Shown here piece by piece: positions 26,714 through 35,350 of a stretch of DNA of 64,000 nt. Origin of the DNA: Planctomycetota bacterium. Its GTDB lineage: Bacteria; Planctomycetota; UBA1135; GCA-002686595. The position numbers and the translations under genes were made by a program. Location of the stretch: assembly GCA_026692665.1 (NCBI GenBank), contig JAPLOF010000062.1, positions 107,755-171,754 on the forward strand, in the 5' to 3' direction. Position 1 is the stretch's first letter; each line of letters opens with the position of its first letter. The notes below the pieces were generated by a model that had not been told where the DNA came from, did no database searches, and was given only the letters and a program-made list of their open reading frames with translations.

Positions 26714-27391
26714 TCACTTGCCCTCCGCGATGCGCCGGCCGGCCGCGAGTGCGGCCTCGAAGATCTGCGGCTGGGTGCCGCAGCGACAGAGGTTGCCCGC
26801 GCACGCGCCGCGGATGTCGGCCTCGCTGGCCTTCGGATCCCGCTTCAGGCAGGCGGTGATCGCGACGACGAAACCCGGCGTGCAGAAGCCGCACATGGAA
26901 CCGTCGTGGGCGACGAACTCCTGCTGCAGGACGCTGAGCTGCGCCGGCGTCCCGAGTCCCTCGATCGTCGTGATCGCGCTACCGCGCAGGTCGCTGGCGA
27001 GCTGCAGGCAGGAGTAGCGCGGCTCGCCGTCCACGAGCACGGTGCAGGCGCCGCAGTTGCCGCGGTCGCACACGCTCTTCGTGCCGGTCAGCGCGGGCTC
27101 GAGGCGCGTGCGCAGAGCGTCGAGGAGCGTGGTGCGCGGCTCGACGGTGAGCTTCGAGGGCCGTCCGTTGATCGCCAGCTCGATTTCGATTTCCCCCGCC
27201 AGTTCCTCGGGGCCCTTCGGGACGGCCGGCGCGGGCTGTGTCGCCGGCTGCGCCGCACAGCCGCTGGCGCCGATCAGCGCCGGGCCGATCACGCCGCCCG
27301 CGGCGACGCCGCCCGCTCCGCGCAGGAAACGTCGGCGCGACAGGTCCGCGGCCTCTTCGCCGCCCGGATTGCGATCAGGTCCATCCGCCAT
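26714..27391 (-). CDS. Tat-exported 2Fe-2S subunit of the molybdenum hydroxylase
   Basis: A 225-aa small subunit. The twin-arginine signal SRRRFLRGAGG (residues 18-28) and hydrophobic stretch end at IGASGC, so the mature protein might also be lipid-modified. The plant-type 2Fe-2S domain has Cys108, Cys113, Cys116 and Cys128 (CDRGNCGAC). The four-helix domain binds the second cluster with Cys167, Cys170, Cys202 and Cys204 (CGFC and CRC). It passes electrons between the Mo and FAD subunits. First gene of the operon; AGAGGAA upstream is a plausible ribosome binding site. The longer frame upstream of 27391 was rejected because it would bury the signal. Confidence 0.93.
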   Translation of the reverse strand: MADGPDRNPGGEEAADLSRRRFLRGAGGVAAGGVIGPALIGASGCAAQPATQPAPAVPKGPEELAGEIEIELAINGRPSKLTVEPRTTLLDALRTRLEPALTGTKSVCDRGNCGACTVLVDGEPRYSCLQLASDLRGSAITTIEGLGTPAQLSVLQQEFVAHDGSMCGFCTPGFVVAITACLKRDPKASEADIRGACAGNLCRCGTQPQIFEAALAAGRRIAEGK

Positions 27392-27453
27392 CGAGGTTCC
27401 TCTTCGTTCCCGAGCACCGCTCGTCGCGGTGCCGCGTCTCAGCCTGCGCGGCG

Positions 27454-27459
27454 ATCGTA
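27454..27459 (-). promoter_or_regulatory. candidate -10 box of the molybdenum hydroxylase operon
   Basis: The minus strand reads GCTACGATC, with TACGAT 62 bases before the ATG at 27391. It lies in the 252-base divergent gap shared with the phn-like operon. Confidence 0.3.
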
Positions 27460-27553
27460 GCGATCGGCCCCGGGAGCACCAGGAGACTGTGGCCCGAGAA
27501 TCGGCCACCGGAGCCGGCCGCGTTCGGTCCGTGCCGCCGCGGGTCTAGCTGGC

Positions 27554-27559
27554 TATCAT
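27554..27559 (+). promoter_or_regulatory. candidate -10 box of the phn-like operon
   Basis: GGCTATCATCC, with TATCAT 84 bases before the GTG at 27644. No convincing -35 hexamer at 16-18 bases. Confidence 0.3.
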
Positions 27560-27643
27560 CCCCGGCGCATTCGTGTCCTCCAACCAACCACCAGACGCCG
27601 TCCGCACCGCCTGTTCCGGTGAAGCGCCGTCGAAAGGAATGCC

Positions 27644-28489
27644 GTGATCCTCGCTCTGACTCGTCGTTCGCTCCTCCTCTCCGCCGCGCTCCTCGCCGCG
27701 CTGGCCCTGGCCAGCACGACCGAGCTGGCCGAGAAGTACAAGCCGCTGGCGAAGTACCTCTCCGACAAGCTCGGCGTCCCGGTCGAGTACGTCCCCTCGG
27801 CCGACTACAACGCCTCGGTCGACGCCTTCAAGAACGGCGACGTGCAGCTGGCCTGGTTCGGCGGCTACACGGGCTGCCAGGCGCGCACCGCGGTCCCCGG
27901 CGCCACGGCCATCGCCTGCGGCAAGCGCGACCTGAAGTTCAAGAGCTACATCATCGCCAACAAGGCCTCCGGCCTCGTGCCCGGCCCCGACTTCCCGCTC
28001 TCGATCGCCGGCAAGAAGTTCACGTTCGGCTCGGCCAGCTCGACGTCCGGCCGCCTGATGCCGGAGTACTTCCTGCGCAAGGCCACGAAGAAGAGTCCGA
28101 AGGACTTCCTGGGCGCGGAGCCCAGCTTCTCGGGTGGCCACGACAAGACGATCGAGCTCGTCGCCGCGGGCACCTTCGATGCGGGCGTCGTCGACTTCAC
28201 GGTCTTCGACAAGCGCGTGAAGGAGAAGAAGGTGGACCCGGCGGTCGTGCAGATCATCTGGACCTCGCCGGAGTACGCCGACTACAACTTCACCGCGCAC
28301 CCGAAGCTCGAGGAGATCTACGGCAAGGGCTTCACGGCGAAGCTCCAGGGCGTCCTGACCGGCATCCAGGGCGAGGACCGCGCGCTGCTCGCCGCGTTGG
28401 ACCGCGCCGAGGATGGGCTCATCGTGTGCTCGAACGAGACGTTTGAAATCCTCCGCAAGACCGCTGTCGAAATCGGTCTCCTGCGCTGA
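27644..28489 (+). CDS. phnD: PhnD-like phosphate/phosphite/phosphonate-binding protein
   Basis: A 281-aa periplasmic solute-binding protein. The GTG start follows a strong AAAGGAA ribosome binding site. A signal peptide (LLLSAALLAALALA) is followed directly by TELAEKYKPLAKYLSDKLG, which in family members comes after a first beta-strand (usually an AIPDxNP-type segment). That strand is absent here, which is odd for a functional binding lobe. Later family motifs are intact: GDVQLAWFGGYTG, FTFGSASSTSGRLMP, GGHDKTIELVAAGTFDAGVVDF and VIWTSPEYADYNF. The ligand could be phosphonate, phosphite or another oxyanion. First gene of an eight-gene transport unit. Confidence 0.88.
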   Translation: MILALTRRSLLLSAALLAALALASTTELAEKYKPLAKYLSDKLGVPVEYVPSADYNASVDAFKNGDVQLAWFGGYTGCQARTAVPGATAIACGKRDLKFKSYIIANKASGLVPGPDFPLSIAGKKFTFGSASSTSGRLMPEYFLRKATKKSPKDFLGAEPSFSGGHDKTIELVAAGTFDAGVVDFTVFDKRVKEKKVDPAVVQIIWTSPEYADYNFTAHPKLEEIYGKGFTAKLQGVLTGIQGEDRALLAALDRAEDGLIVCSNETFEILRKTAVEIGLLR

Positions 28490-28508
28490 CCCCGACGCCT
28501 GGAAGCGG

Positions 28509-29300
28509 GTGATCCCCGGCTCCGCGGCTTTCGAGCTGCACGGAGCCGGGGTCGTCTTCTCCGGGCGCGCGGCGCTGACCGAAGCGAGCCTCGTCGTCGA
28601 TCCCGGCGAGGCTCTGGCTCTCGTGGGACCCAGCGGCGCGGGCAAGACCACGCTCCTGCGGCTCCTCAACGCCTCCCAGGCGCCGACCAGCGGCTCGGTG
28701 TGCGTCGACTACGAGCGACTCGACGCCCTGTCCCCGGAGAAGCTGCGCGCGGTCCGCACCCGCATCGGGTTCGTGCACCAGGACCTGGCGCTCATCCCCA
28801 ACTACCGGGTGCTCTCGAACGTGATCGCCGGGAGCCTGGGGCGGATGGGGTTCGTCGCCAGCGTGCGCACGATGCTGTTCCCGCGCCGCGCCGCGGTCGA
28901 GCGCGCGGCCGCGATCCTGGAGCGCGTCGGCATCGGCGAGAAGCTCTACCAGCGCACCGATTCGCTGTCAGGCGGCCAGAGACAACGCGTCGCCCTGGCG
29001 CGCGCGCTCTTCCAGGAACCGAGCGCGCTGCTCCTCGACGAGCCGGTGTCCTCCGTCGACCCGGCCCGCGCGCGCGACATGGTCGAGCTCGTGGCCGACA
29101 TCTCGCGCGAGCGCGGCATCACGCTGGTGGTCTCGATCCACGACATCGAACTGGCGCGCGCGTACTTCCCGCGCCTCGTCGGCCTGCGCGCGGGCCGCGT
29201 CGTGTTCGACGGACCGACCGGCTCGATCGCGCCGCGCGACCTCTCCGCGCTCTACTCCCTGGAAGGTCTCGACCGTGTCGAACCCGCGCGCATCCCCTGA
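28509..29300 (+). CDS. phnC: PhnC-like ABC importer ATPase
   Basis: A 263-aa nucleotide-binding subunit, started at the GTG at 28509 with GGAAG just upstream; earlier in-frame codons run through the end of phnD. Walker A GPSGAGKT (40-47), Q-loop VHQDLALIPNY, signature LSGGQRQR (153-160), Walker B ALLLDEP (173-179) and an H-loop in VVSIHDIELA. It powers uptake through the two PhnE-type permeases. The next gene starts 26 bases before its stop, so the two are tightly coupled. Confidence 0.92.
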   Translation: MIPGSAAFELHGAGVVFSGRAALTEASLVVDPGEALALVGPSGAGKTTLLRLLNASQAPTSGSVCVDYERLDALSPEKLRAVRTRIGFVHQDLALIPNYRVLSNVIAGSLGRMGFVASVRTMLFPRRAAVERAAAILERVGIGEKLYQRTDSLSGGQRQRVALARALFQEPSALLLDEPVSSVDPARARDMVELVADISRERGITLVVSIHDIELARAYFPRLVGLRAGRVVFDGPTGSIAPRDLSALYSLEGLDRVEPARIP

Positions 29301-30171
29301 CGCGCGCCGACGGCCGTTCCCGATCACGCCGCGGATCGCCGTCGCGCTCTCGATCCTCGTCGCCGGGGCCCTGGCCTGGATGGTCCTCGACGCCCCGTTC
29401 GCGAAGCTCGTGCCGCAGGAAGGCGGACTCCGCGTCGTACGCGCCTTCTTCGCCCGCGCGCTGACGCCGGCCCTCGACTACGAGTCCCCGGTTCCCGAAA
29501 GCACGCCGCACATCCTGATGCAGGCCCTGGCGGCCGCGCGCCGCACGCTCGTGTTCGCGGCGGCCGGGATGAGCGTGGCGCTCGTGCTCGGGATCGTGCT
29601 GGGTTTCCTCTCGACCACGGCCTGGTGGGCGGGCGATCTCGTCGGCGGCTCGAGCCCGCTGCGCCGCGCGCTGGCGCGCACGGTCGGCCCCGCCGTGTGG
29701 AGCGCCTCCCGTGCGCTGATCGTCCTCATGCGCTCGGTGCACGAGCTCCTGTGGGCCGTGCTGTTCCTGGCGGCGTTCGGCCTCAACACCGGCGGCGCCG
29801 TCGCGGCCATCGCGATCCCCTACGGCGGCACGCTGGCCAAGATCTTCTCCGAGATGGTCGAGGAGACGCCGCGCGACGCCGCGCTCGCGCTGCGCGGCGC
29901 GGGCGCCGGGCCGCTTCAAGTCTTCTTCTTCGGCCTCGTGCCGCGGGCCGGCCCCGACCTCGCGGCGTACGCGTTCTACCGCTTCGAGTGCGCGGTGCGC
30001 AGCGCGGCCGTGCTGGGGTTCTTCGGCTTCCCGACGCTCGGCTACGCCATCGCGCAGTCGTTCGAGAACCTGCACTACGGCGAGGTGTGGACGTACCTGT
30101 ATGCGCTGGTCGTCCTGGTCGTCACGATCGAGCTCTGGAGCGGCGCGCTCCGCCGGAGGTTCGTCGCATGA
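29275..30171 (+). CDS. phnE: PhnE-like ABC importer permease, first copy
   Basis: A 298-aa inner-membrane permease of the BPD-transport type. It has an N-terminal TM (about 21-38), a periplasmic segment, and a core of about five further TMs with the cytoplasmic EAA loop around EMVEETPRDAALALRGAGAG. The start is a GTG overlapping phnC by 26 bases. Together with the second permease it should form the heterodimeric channel. It ends in an ATGA overlap with the next gene. Confidence 0.88.
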   Translation: MSNPRASPDARRRPFPITPRIAVALSILVAGALAWMVLDAPFAKLVPQEGGLRVVRAFFARALTPALDYESPVPESTPHILMQALAAARRTLVFAAAGMSVALVLGIVLGFLSTTAWWAGDLVGGSSPLRRALARTVGPAVWSASRALIVLMRSVHELLWAVLFLAAFGLNTGGAVAAIAIPYGGTLAKIFSEMVEETPRDAALALRGAGAGPLQVFFFGLVPRAGPDLAAYAFYRFECAVRSAAVLGFFGFPTLGYAIAQSFENLHYGEVWTYLYALVVLVVTIELWSGALRRRFVA

Positions 30172-31100
30172 CGTCGAGGACCGCCATCACGACCCTCGAC
30201 GTCGAGGCGTTGCGTCGCGCCCGGCCGCGCAGCACGCTCGTCCGCGTCTCGGTCCTCGCACTCCTCGCCCTGGTCGCATACGCCTGGCTCGGAGGCGACA
30301 TCCAGGTCGAGGACCTGTTCAGCCCACGTCGGCGGGAGAACCTGGAACGATTCGTGACCACCGACGTCGTGCCCTTCGCGCTGCGCGGCACGGACTGGAA
30401 CGCCGCGCAGTACCTCGAGTACGCACGCGGGCTCGCCCTCGACCGGGGCTTCTCCGGACTGGGATCGACGCTGGCCATCTCGGTCCTCGCGATCGTGCTG
30501 GCGGCGTGCGGCGCGCTCTCGCTCGCGTTCCTGGCGGCGCGCAACGTCGCCACGCCCACGCCGTTCGGGGACCGGGTCCTGCGCGATTCGGGCGTCCGCT
30601 CCCGGGCCTGGAACGCGCTGGCCGTCGTGGTGCGGGCGGCGCTGATCCTCCTGCGCGCGATCCCGGAGTACATCTGGGCCTTCCTGCTGCTCGCGATGCT
30701 CGGCACGAGCGCCTGGCCGGCCGTCCTGGCCCTCGCCATCCACAACGCGGGCATCCTGGGCAAGCTCGGCGCCGAGACGGTCGAGAACCTGGATCCGCGC
30801 CCGCTCTCCGCGCTGCGCGCCGCCGGCGGATCGCGCGCGCAGATCGCCTGGCTCGGCGCGCTGCCCCTCGCGGCCAACCGATTCCTGCTCTACTTCTTCT
30901 ATCGCTTCGAGACGTGCGTGCGCGAAGCGACCGTACTCGGCATGCTGGGCGTCGTGTCGCTCGGCTACTGGATCCAGGACTCGCGCGCGAAGCAGTACTA
31001 CGACGAGATGGTCGTCTTCGTGGCCCTGGGCGCGGCGCTCGTCCTGGCGGCGGATCTGGCCTCGGCGATCGTGCGCCGGGCGCTCCGGCGCGCGCAGTAG
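30168..31100 (+). CDS. phnE: PhnE-like ABC importer permease, second copy
   Basis: A 310-aa permease, homologous in plan to the preceding gene but clearly diverged. TM1 is at about 24-42 (VLALLALVAYAWLGGD). A larger periplasmic section (DLFSPRRRENLERFVTTDVVP) is followed by the transmembrane core with EAA loop AETVENLDPRPLSALRAAGG. Split PhnE1/PhnE2 pairs are common in phnCDEE loci. The ATG overlaps the previous stop by 4 bases. Confidence 0.88.
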   Translation: MTSRTAITTLDVEALRRARPRSTLVRVSVLALLALVAYAWLGGDIQVEDLFSPRRRENLERFVTTDVVPFALRGTDWNAAQYLEYARGLALDRGFSGLGSTLAISVLAIVLAACGALSLAFLAARNVATPTPFGDRVLRDSGVRSRAWNALAVVVRAALILLRAIPEYIWAFLLLAMLGTSAWPAVLALAIHNAGILGKLGAETVENLDPRPLSALRAAGGSRAQIAWLGALPLAANRFLLYFFYRFETCVREATVLGMLGVVSLGYWIQDSRAKQYYDEMVVFVALGAALVLAADLASAIVRRALRRAQ

Positions 31101-31114
31101 GTCCCATCCGACAC

Positions 31115-32074
31115 GTGAAGCAGCCCATCCTCGAGCTCGACGCGCTGGTGAAGACGTACGGCAGCGTGCGCGCGCTGGACGGCTTGACCCTGACCCTCGC
31201 GCCCGGACCGACCGGGCTGCTCGGGCCGAACGGAGCCGGCAAGACGACGCTGCTCAAGCTGTGCCTGGGTTTGATCGGCCCCGACTCCGGTTCAGCGCGC
31301 ATCGCCGGGTGCGATCCGACGACGGCCGCGGGCCGCGCGCGCCTGCGCCGCGCCATCGGCTACATGCCCGAGGGCGACTGCCTCGTGCCCGGCATGAGCG
31401 GCGTCGAGACGGTCGCGATGCTCGGCCGGCTCTCGGGACTCGAGCCACGCGACGCGATGACGCGCGCCCACGAGGTCCTCGACTACGTGGGACTCGACGA
31501 GGCGCGCTACCGCGAGGTCGCGGGCTGGTCGACCGGCATGAAGCAGCGCCTGAAGCTGGCCCAGGCTCTCGTCCACGATCCGCCGCTCCTCCTCCTGGAC
31601 GAGCCCACGGACGGATTGGACCCGACGGGCCGGAGGCACATGCTGGCCCTGGTGCACGACCTCGGGCACGCGCAGCAGAAGAGTCTGATCCTGTGCTCGC
31701 ACCTCCTGCCCGACGTGGAGTCCACCTGTGACTCCGTCGTCGTGATGTCACGCGGACGGGCGGCGGCATCGGGTCGCATCGACGACCTCGTCGGGACGGC
31801 GCGGGCGCGCGTGCGCGTCGAGATCCACGGCGAAGGCGGCGCCTTCGCGCGCGAGCTCTCCGGCGCTGGGCTGGCCTTCGAGTCCACGGGACCGTCGACG
31901 TTCGCGCTCGAGCTGCCCGCGTCCGCGCCCGACGCCGACGCGGCCCTGGCGGCCGCCGCGCGCTCGGGTACGCGCATCGTCGCGATCGAGCCGGAGCGCG
32001 CGACGTTGCAGCAGGCGTTCCTCCGCGCCTTGGACGAAGCCGCCGCTCCGGCGCCGGCAGGCACGGAGCGATGA
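31115..32074 (+). CDS. ABC-2-type exporter ATPase, first copy
   Basis: A 319-aa ATPase started at the GTG at 31115, 14 bases after the second permease. Walker A GPNGAGKTT (37-45), signature region WSTGMKQRLKLAQ (138-150) and Walker B LLLLDEPTDGLDP (158-170). The C-terminal 100 residues form the regulatory extension common to ATPases of ABC-2 exporters and NosF-like proteins. It pairs with the permease immediately downstream (ATGA overlap). The substrate is unknown. Confidence 0.9.
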   Translation: MKQPILELDALVKTYGSVRALDGLTLTLAPGPTGLLGPNGAGKTTLLKLCLGLIGPDSGSARIAGCDPTTAAGRARLRRAIGYMPEGDCLVPGMSGVETVAMLGRLSGLEPRDAMTRAHEVLDYVGLDEARYREVAGWSTGMKQRLKLAQALVHDPPLLLLDEPTDGLDPTGRRHMLALVHDLGHAQQKSLILCSHLLPDVESTCDSVVVMSRGRAAASGRIDDLVGTARARVRVEIHGEGGAFARELSGAGLAFESTGPSTFALELPASAPDADAALAAAARSGTRIVAIEPERATLQQAFLRALDEAAAPAPAGTER

Positions 32075-32994
32075 AGGCCGAAGCCAACCTCGAGGTCTAT
32101 CGCCCCTTCGCCGGGACGTTGCGGGAGCACCCGCGCGCCGCCGTGGCTCTGTGGAAGGCGGGACTGCGCGTCGCGTTCCGGCGCAGGCTCGCGCTCATGC
32201 TGCTCATGGCGCCGCCGGTGATCGCCGCGGTCATCTTCTCGTTCGTCGTCTACACGCGCTATTCCCTCGAGCAGGGATCGACGCCCGAGGTCCTCGGGGG
32301 CACGAGCGTGATCGGCCAGATGGCGGGCACCATGGTCAAGGACATGGCCGCCGAGTCCCTGGCCGTGCGCAAGCTGATCGTGATGTTCCACCTGTCGCTG
32401 TCGGCGTTCTCGCTCCTGGTCGTGGCCTGGTACGGAGCGGGTCTGATCGCCGAAGATCGCCGGAACGGCGCGCACTTGCTGGTGTTCGCGCGCCCGCTGT
32501 CGCGCACCGGATACGTCCTCGGTCGGTTCCTGACCGTCGCGACGTTCGGGTCGCTGGCCGCGATCGCGCCCACGCTCGTCGTCTGCGTGGTCGCCACGTT
32601 CGCATCGCCGGACTGGTCGTTCGTCCGGTTGGAGGGCGACGTGATCCTGAAGGCCATCCTGTACGGGGTCGCGTGGGTCACCTCGATCAGCGCGTTCGTG
32701 CTGGCGGCCTCCAGCCTGGCGACCCGCAAGGCATTCGCCCTGGCAGGCACGTTCGGCATCATGTTCGGCCTCGGCGCGATCTCCACGCTGCTGGCGCAGC
32801 TCCAGCGCGAGCCGGCCTGGCGCGCCATCTCGCCCGGCATGGCCTGGGCGCGCATCGCCAACGAGGTCTTCGGCGTACGCGAGATGCGCTCGCGCTGGGA
32901 CCCGGAGTACGCCTACCTCTCGGTGTCGCTCCTGTTCCTCGCGTCCTGCGCCGTGATCGCCTGGCGCGTGCGCCGCATGGAGGCGGTGGCATGA
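32071..32994 (+). CDS. ABC-2-type permease, first copy
   Basis: A 307-aa membrane protein with about six hydrophobic segments. It has a cytoplasmic start, TM1 at about 44-63 (LALMLLMAPPVIAAVIFSFVV), then a long extracytoplasmic loop, and a cluster of TMs beginning HLSLSAFSLLVVAWYGAGLIAEDRR. The AEDRRNGAHLLVFARPLSR loop resembles the coupling segment in NosY/ABC-2 permeases. It overlaps both flanking ATPase genes by 4 bases, which supports one transporter made from these subunits. Confidence 0.85.
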   Translation: MKAEANLEVYRPFAGTLREHPRAAVALWKAGLRVAFRRRLALMLLMAPPVIAAVIFSFVVYTRYSLEQGSTPEVLGGTSVIGQMAGTMVKDMAAESLAVRKLIVMFHLSLSAFSLLVVAWYGAGLIAEDRRNGAHLLVFARPLSRTGYVLGRFLTVATFGSLAAIAPTLVVCVVATFASPDWSFVRLEGDVILKAILYGVAWVTSISAFVLAASSLATRKAFALAGTFGIMFGLGAISTLLAQLQREPAWRAISPGMAWARIANEVFGVREMRSRWDPEYAYLSVSLLFLASCAVIAWRVRRMEAVA

Positions 32995-33920
32995 CCCTGG
33001 CCGTCGAAGCCCGGGAACTGGGCCGCTGGTACGGCGACGTCGTGGGCGTCTCGGACGTCTCGTTGCGCATCGAGGGCGGCATCGTCGGTCTGCTGGGTGC
33101 CAACGGCGCGGGCAAGTCGACCTTCCTGAAGCTCCTCGTCGGCGAATTGCGCCCCTCGCGCGGATCGATCCGCGTCCTGGGCGAGGAACCGTTCGCCAAC
33201 GCGAAGCTCTATCGACGGATCGGCTTCGCGCCGCAGCAAGACGCCCTGTGGAGCGACCTGACCGCCCGCGGGACGCTCGAGTTCCTGCTGCGTGTCTCGG
33301 GCTTCTCGCGCGGTGACTCGGAGGCACGAGCGCTGCGAGCGCTCGAGCGCGTGAAGCTCGTCGACGCCGCGGACCGCCGCGTCGGCGGCTTCAGCAAGGG
33401 CATGCGCCAGCGCGTACGCATCGCGCAGGCCATCGCCCATGACCCCGAGTTCGTCGTCCTCGACGAGCCGCTGAACGGCCTCGACCCGCTTGCGCGGCGC
33501 GACACGCTCGACCTGTTCCGCGACCTGGCCGAGGGCGGCACGCACGTGCTGGTCTCGAGCCACGTGCTGCACGAGGTCGAGGAGCTCACGCGCACCATCG
33601 TGCTCCTCCACCGCGGTCGCGTGCTGGCGCTGGGTTCCTCCCCGGAGATCCGCGCGCTCCTCGATCGCCGGCCGCGTCGGGTGGCGATTCGAGCGCGCGA
33701 CCCGCGCCGCCTCGCGCGCGCGCTGCTCGACGTCGATGGCGTCACCGCCGTGCGCCTGGGCGACGACGGTCTTCTCGACGTCGAGACCTCGCGCCTCGAC
33801 GAGTTGCAGACCCGCTTCCCGGCCATCGCCGCCGCGGAGCGCGCGGGCGTGAGTTCACTGTCCGTGTCCGACGCGAGCCTGGACGCGCTGTTCGACGACC
33901 TCGTCGGAGGCCTGCGATGA
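32991..33920 (+). CDS. ABC-2-type exporter ATPase, second copy
   Basis: A 309-aa ATPase with Walker A GANGAGKST (36-44), Q-loop FAPQQDALWSDLTARG, signature FSKGMRQRVRIAQ and Walker B FVVLDEPLNGLDP, plus the C-terminal extension. It is similar in design to the first ATPase but diverged (signature SKGMRQ versus STGMKQ), so the two probably drive different half-transporters or form a heterodimer. ATG overlaps the previous stop by 4 bases. Confidence 0.9.
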   Translation: MTLAVEARELGRWYGDVVGVSDVSLRIEGGIVGLLGANGAGKSTFLKLLVGELRPSRGSIRVLGEEPFANAKLYRRIGFAPQQDALWSDLTARGTLEFLLRVSGFSRGDSEARALRALERVKLVDAADRRVGGFSKGMRQRVRIAQAIAHDPEFVVLDEPLNGLDPLARRDTLDLFRDLAEGGTHVLVSSHVLHEVEELTRTIVLLHRGRVLALGSSPEIRALLDRRPRRVAIRARDPRRLARALLDVDGVTAVRLGDDGLLDVETSRLDELQTRFPAIAAAERAGVSSLSVSDASLDALFDDLVGGLR

Positions 33921-34699
33921 GAGCCCTCGCGCGCTCGAGTTGGCTGATCTTCGCGACGAGCCTGCCCCGGCTGCTCCGCTCCCGGCGCGCGCTGCTCGTC
34001 CTGCTCCTGGCGCTGGTCCCGGCCGTGCTGGCCTGGATCGCGTCGAAGCTCACGGGCCGGTCGTCGCCGGGCGAGATGGCCGTGAACGGCGGCTGGCTCC
34101 TCCTCGTGCAGGTCGTGACGCCGCTCGCCGGCCTGATCCTGGGCTCCGCCGCGGTCGCCGAGGAGGTCGAGGACCGCACGCTGACGTACCTCTTCACGCG
34201 ACCCATGCCGCGCGCCGCGCTCCTGATCGGACGATGGTCCGCGATCGCGGTCGTCCTGATCGCGATCCTCGCGGTGGGCACGTGGCTCTTCCTCGTGGCC
34301 GCGGGCGGCATGCGCGGCGAAGGTCCGCCCATCGACGCGGGCGTCACGCGTCCCCTCTTCACGGCCGCGCTCGCCGGAGGCCTCGCGTACAGCGCGCTCG
34401 CCGCGTCGCTGGGTGCTTTCGTGAAGAGTCCGATCGTCGTCGGACTGGGCTATGCCTTCGCGGTCGAGGGCTTCCTGGCCAACCTGCCGGGGCGCAACCA
34501 GCTGCTGACGGTGCAGCACTACCTGCGCAGCCTGATCGCCGCCGACGGCTCCACGAGTTGGGCCAAGGTCGAGGGCCTCTCGACCGCCGGCTTCGTGGAC
34601 GGCCGCACCGCCGCGTTCACGCTGCTCGGCATCGTCGTCGTCGCGCTGGTCGCCGGGTGCTGGCGTCTCGCGCGGCGCGAATTCCTGCTGAGTTCCTGA
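33917..34699 (+). CDS. ABC-2-type permease, second copy
   Basis: A 260-aa polytopic protein, last of the eight-gene unit. TM1 lies at about 23-42 (ALLVLLLALVPAVLAWIASKL), followed by the ABC-2 hallmark AEEVEDRTLTYLFTRPMPRAALLIGRW, a membrane-proximal coupling segment typical of NosY-like permeases. Five or more further TMs follow. It overlaps the ATPase stop by 4 bases and ends 7 bases from the convergent DUF1579 gene. Confidence 0.87.
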   Translation: MRALARSSWLIFATSLPRLLRSRRALLVLLLALVPAVLAWIASKLTGRSSPGEMAVNGGWLLLVQVVTPLAGLILGSAAVAEEVEDRTLTYLFTRPMPRAALLIGRWSAIAVVLIAILAVGTWLFLVAAGGMRGEGPPIDAGVTRPLFTAALAGGLAYSALAASLGAFVKSPIVVGLGYAFAVEGFLANLPGRNQLLTVQHYLRSLIAADGSTSWAKVEGLSTAGFVDGRTAAFTLLGIVVVALVAGCWRLARREFLLSS

Positions 34700-34706
34700 G
34701 CGCCGG

Positions 34707-35342
34707 TCAACCGGCCTTCGGAGCCCGCGTGTAGTGCGTGCGCCTCAGCACGCGCTCGAGACCCGTCGGGTCCGTGCCGATCTGATCGAGGACGACGTGG
34801 TCGGGGTCCAATGCGCGCAGGTGGCTCGTCGCACGCGCCATGGCGCCCGACCGCGGATCCACGACGTCCAGCACGAAACGGATCCCGGCGTGCGACAGTT
34901 CGCCCCGCCCGTGCGCGACTCCCATCCCCGTCGAGAGGTCGGAGACCATGAGCCATTGGTACTCGTCCCGCGCCTGGTCGAAGCCCAGGAACCCGCTCCA
35001 CGTGTGCGAGGCTCCGCCCGGGATGTCCAGGCTCGCGTCGATGCGCAGGTAGCGTCCGCCGAGGGCCCAGTCGATCGCGGCGCGTCCCGGCATCGGATCG
35101 CTCTCGCGGCCCTGAGCATCGACCGCCACGTTCGAGGTCAGCCAGGCGCCGACCAGCGGATCGAGCGCGCGGTGCTGCTTGCCTGGGCGCGTGGCGCTCT
35201 CCTGGAGCGCGGCCTGCTCCGCCAACGAGACGGACGCGACCACGGCGGGCGGCCGCGAGCGGGGCGGATCCGGATTCGAGACACAGGCCGCGGAGCCGAG
35301 CGTCAGTGCGAGACTCGCCACGAACGGAGGAAGCTTGCTCAT
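34707..35342 (-). CDS. DUF1579-like lipoprotein
   Basis: A 211-aa protein with a lipobox (LTLGSAAC, lipidated Cys20). The rest resembles DUF1579: HRALDPLVGAWLTSNVAVD, then RAAIDWALGGRYLRIDAS, TWSGFLGFDQARDEYQW and a C-terminal LERVLRRTHY. The family folds as a small beta-barrel and its function is unknown. It is a monocistronic gene convergent with the transport operon. A TATCGT box lies 8 bases before the ATG with no Shine-Dalgarno sequence. Confidence 0.78.
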   Translation of the reverse strand: MSKLPPFVASLALTLGSAACVSNPDPPRSRPPAVVASVSLAEQAALQESATRPGKQHRALDPLVGAWLTSNVAVDAQGRESDPMPGRAAIDWALGGRYLRIDASLDIPGGASHTWSGFLGFDQARDEYQWLMVSDLSTGMGVAHGRGELSHAGIRFVLDVVDPRSGAMARATSHLRALDPDHVVLDQIGTDPTGLERVLRRTHYTRAPKAG

Positions 35343-35350
35343 CGCATCCG

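Noticed and set aside
27644..31100. Firm assignment to phosphonate uptake
   Set aside because: No C-P lyase, phosphonatase or phosphite dehydrogenase genes are in the window, so the ligand is left open.
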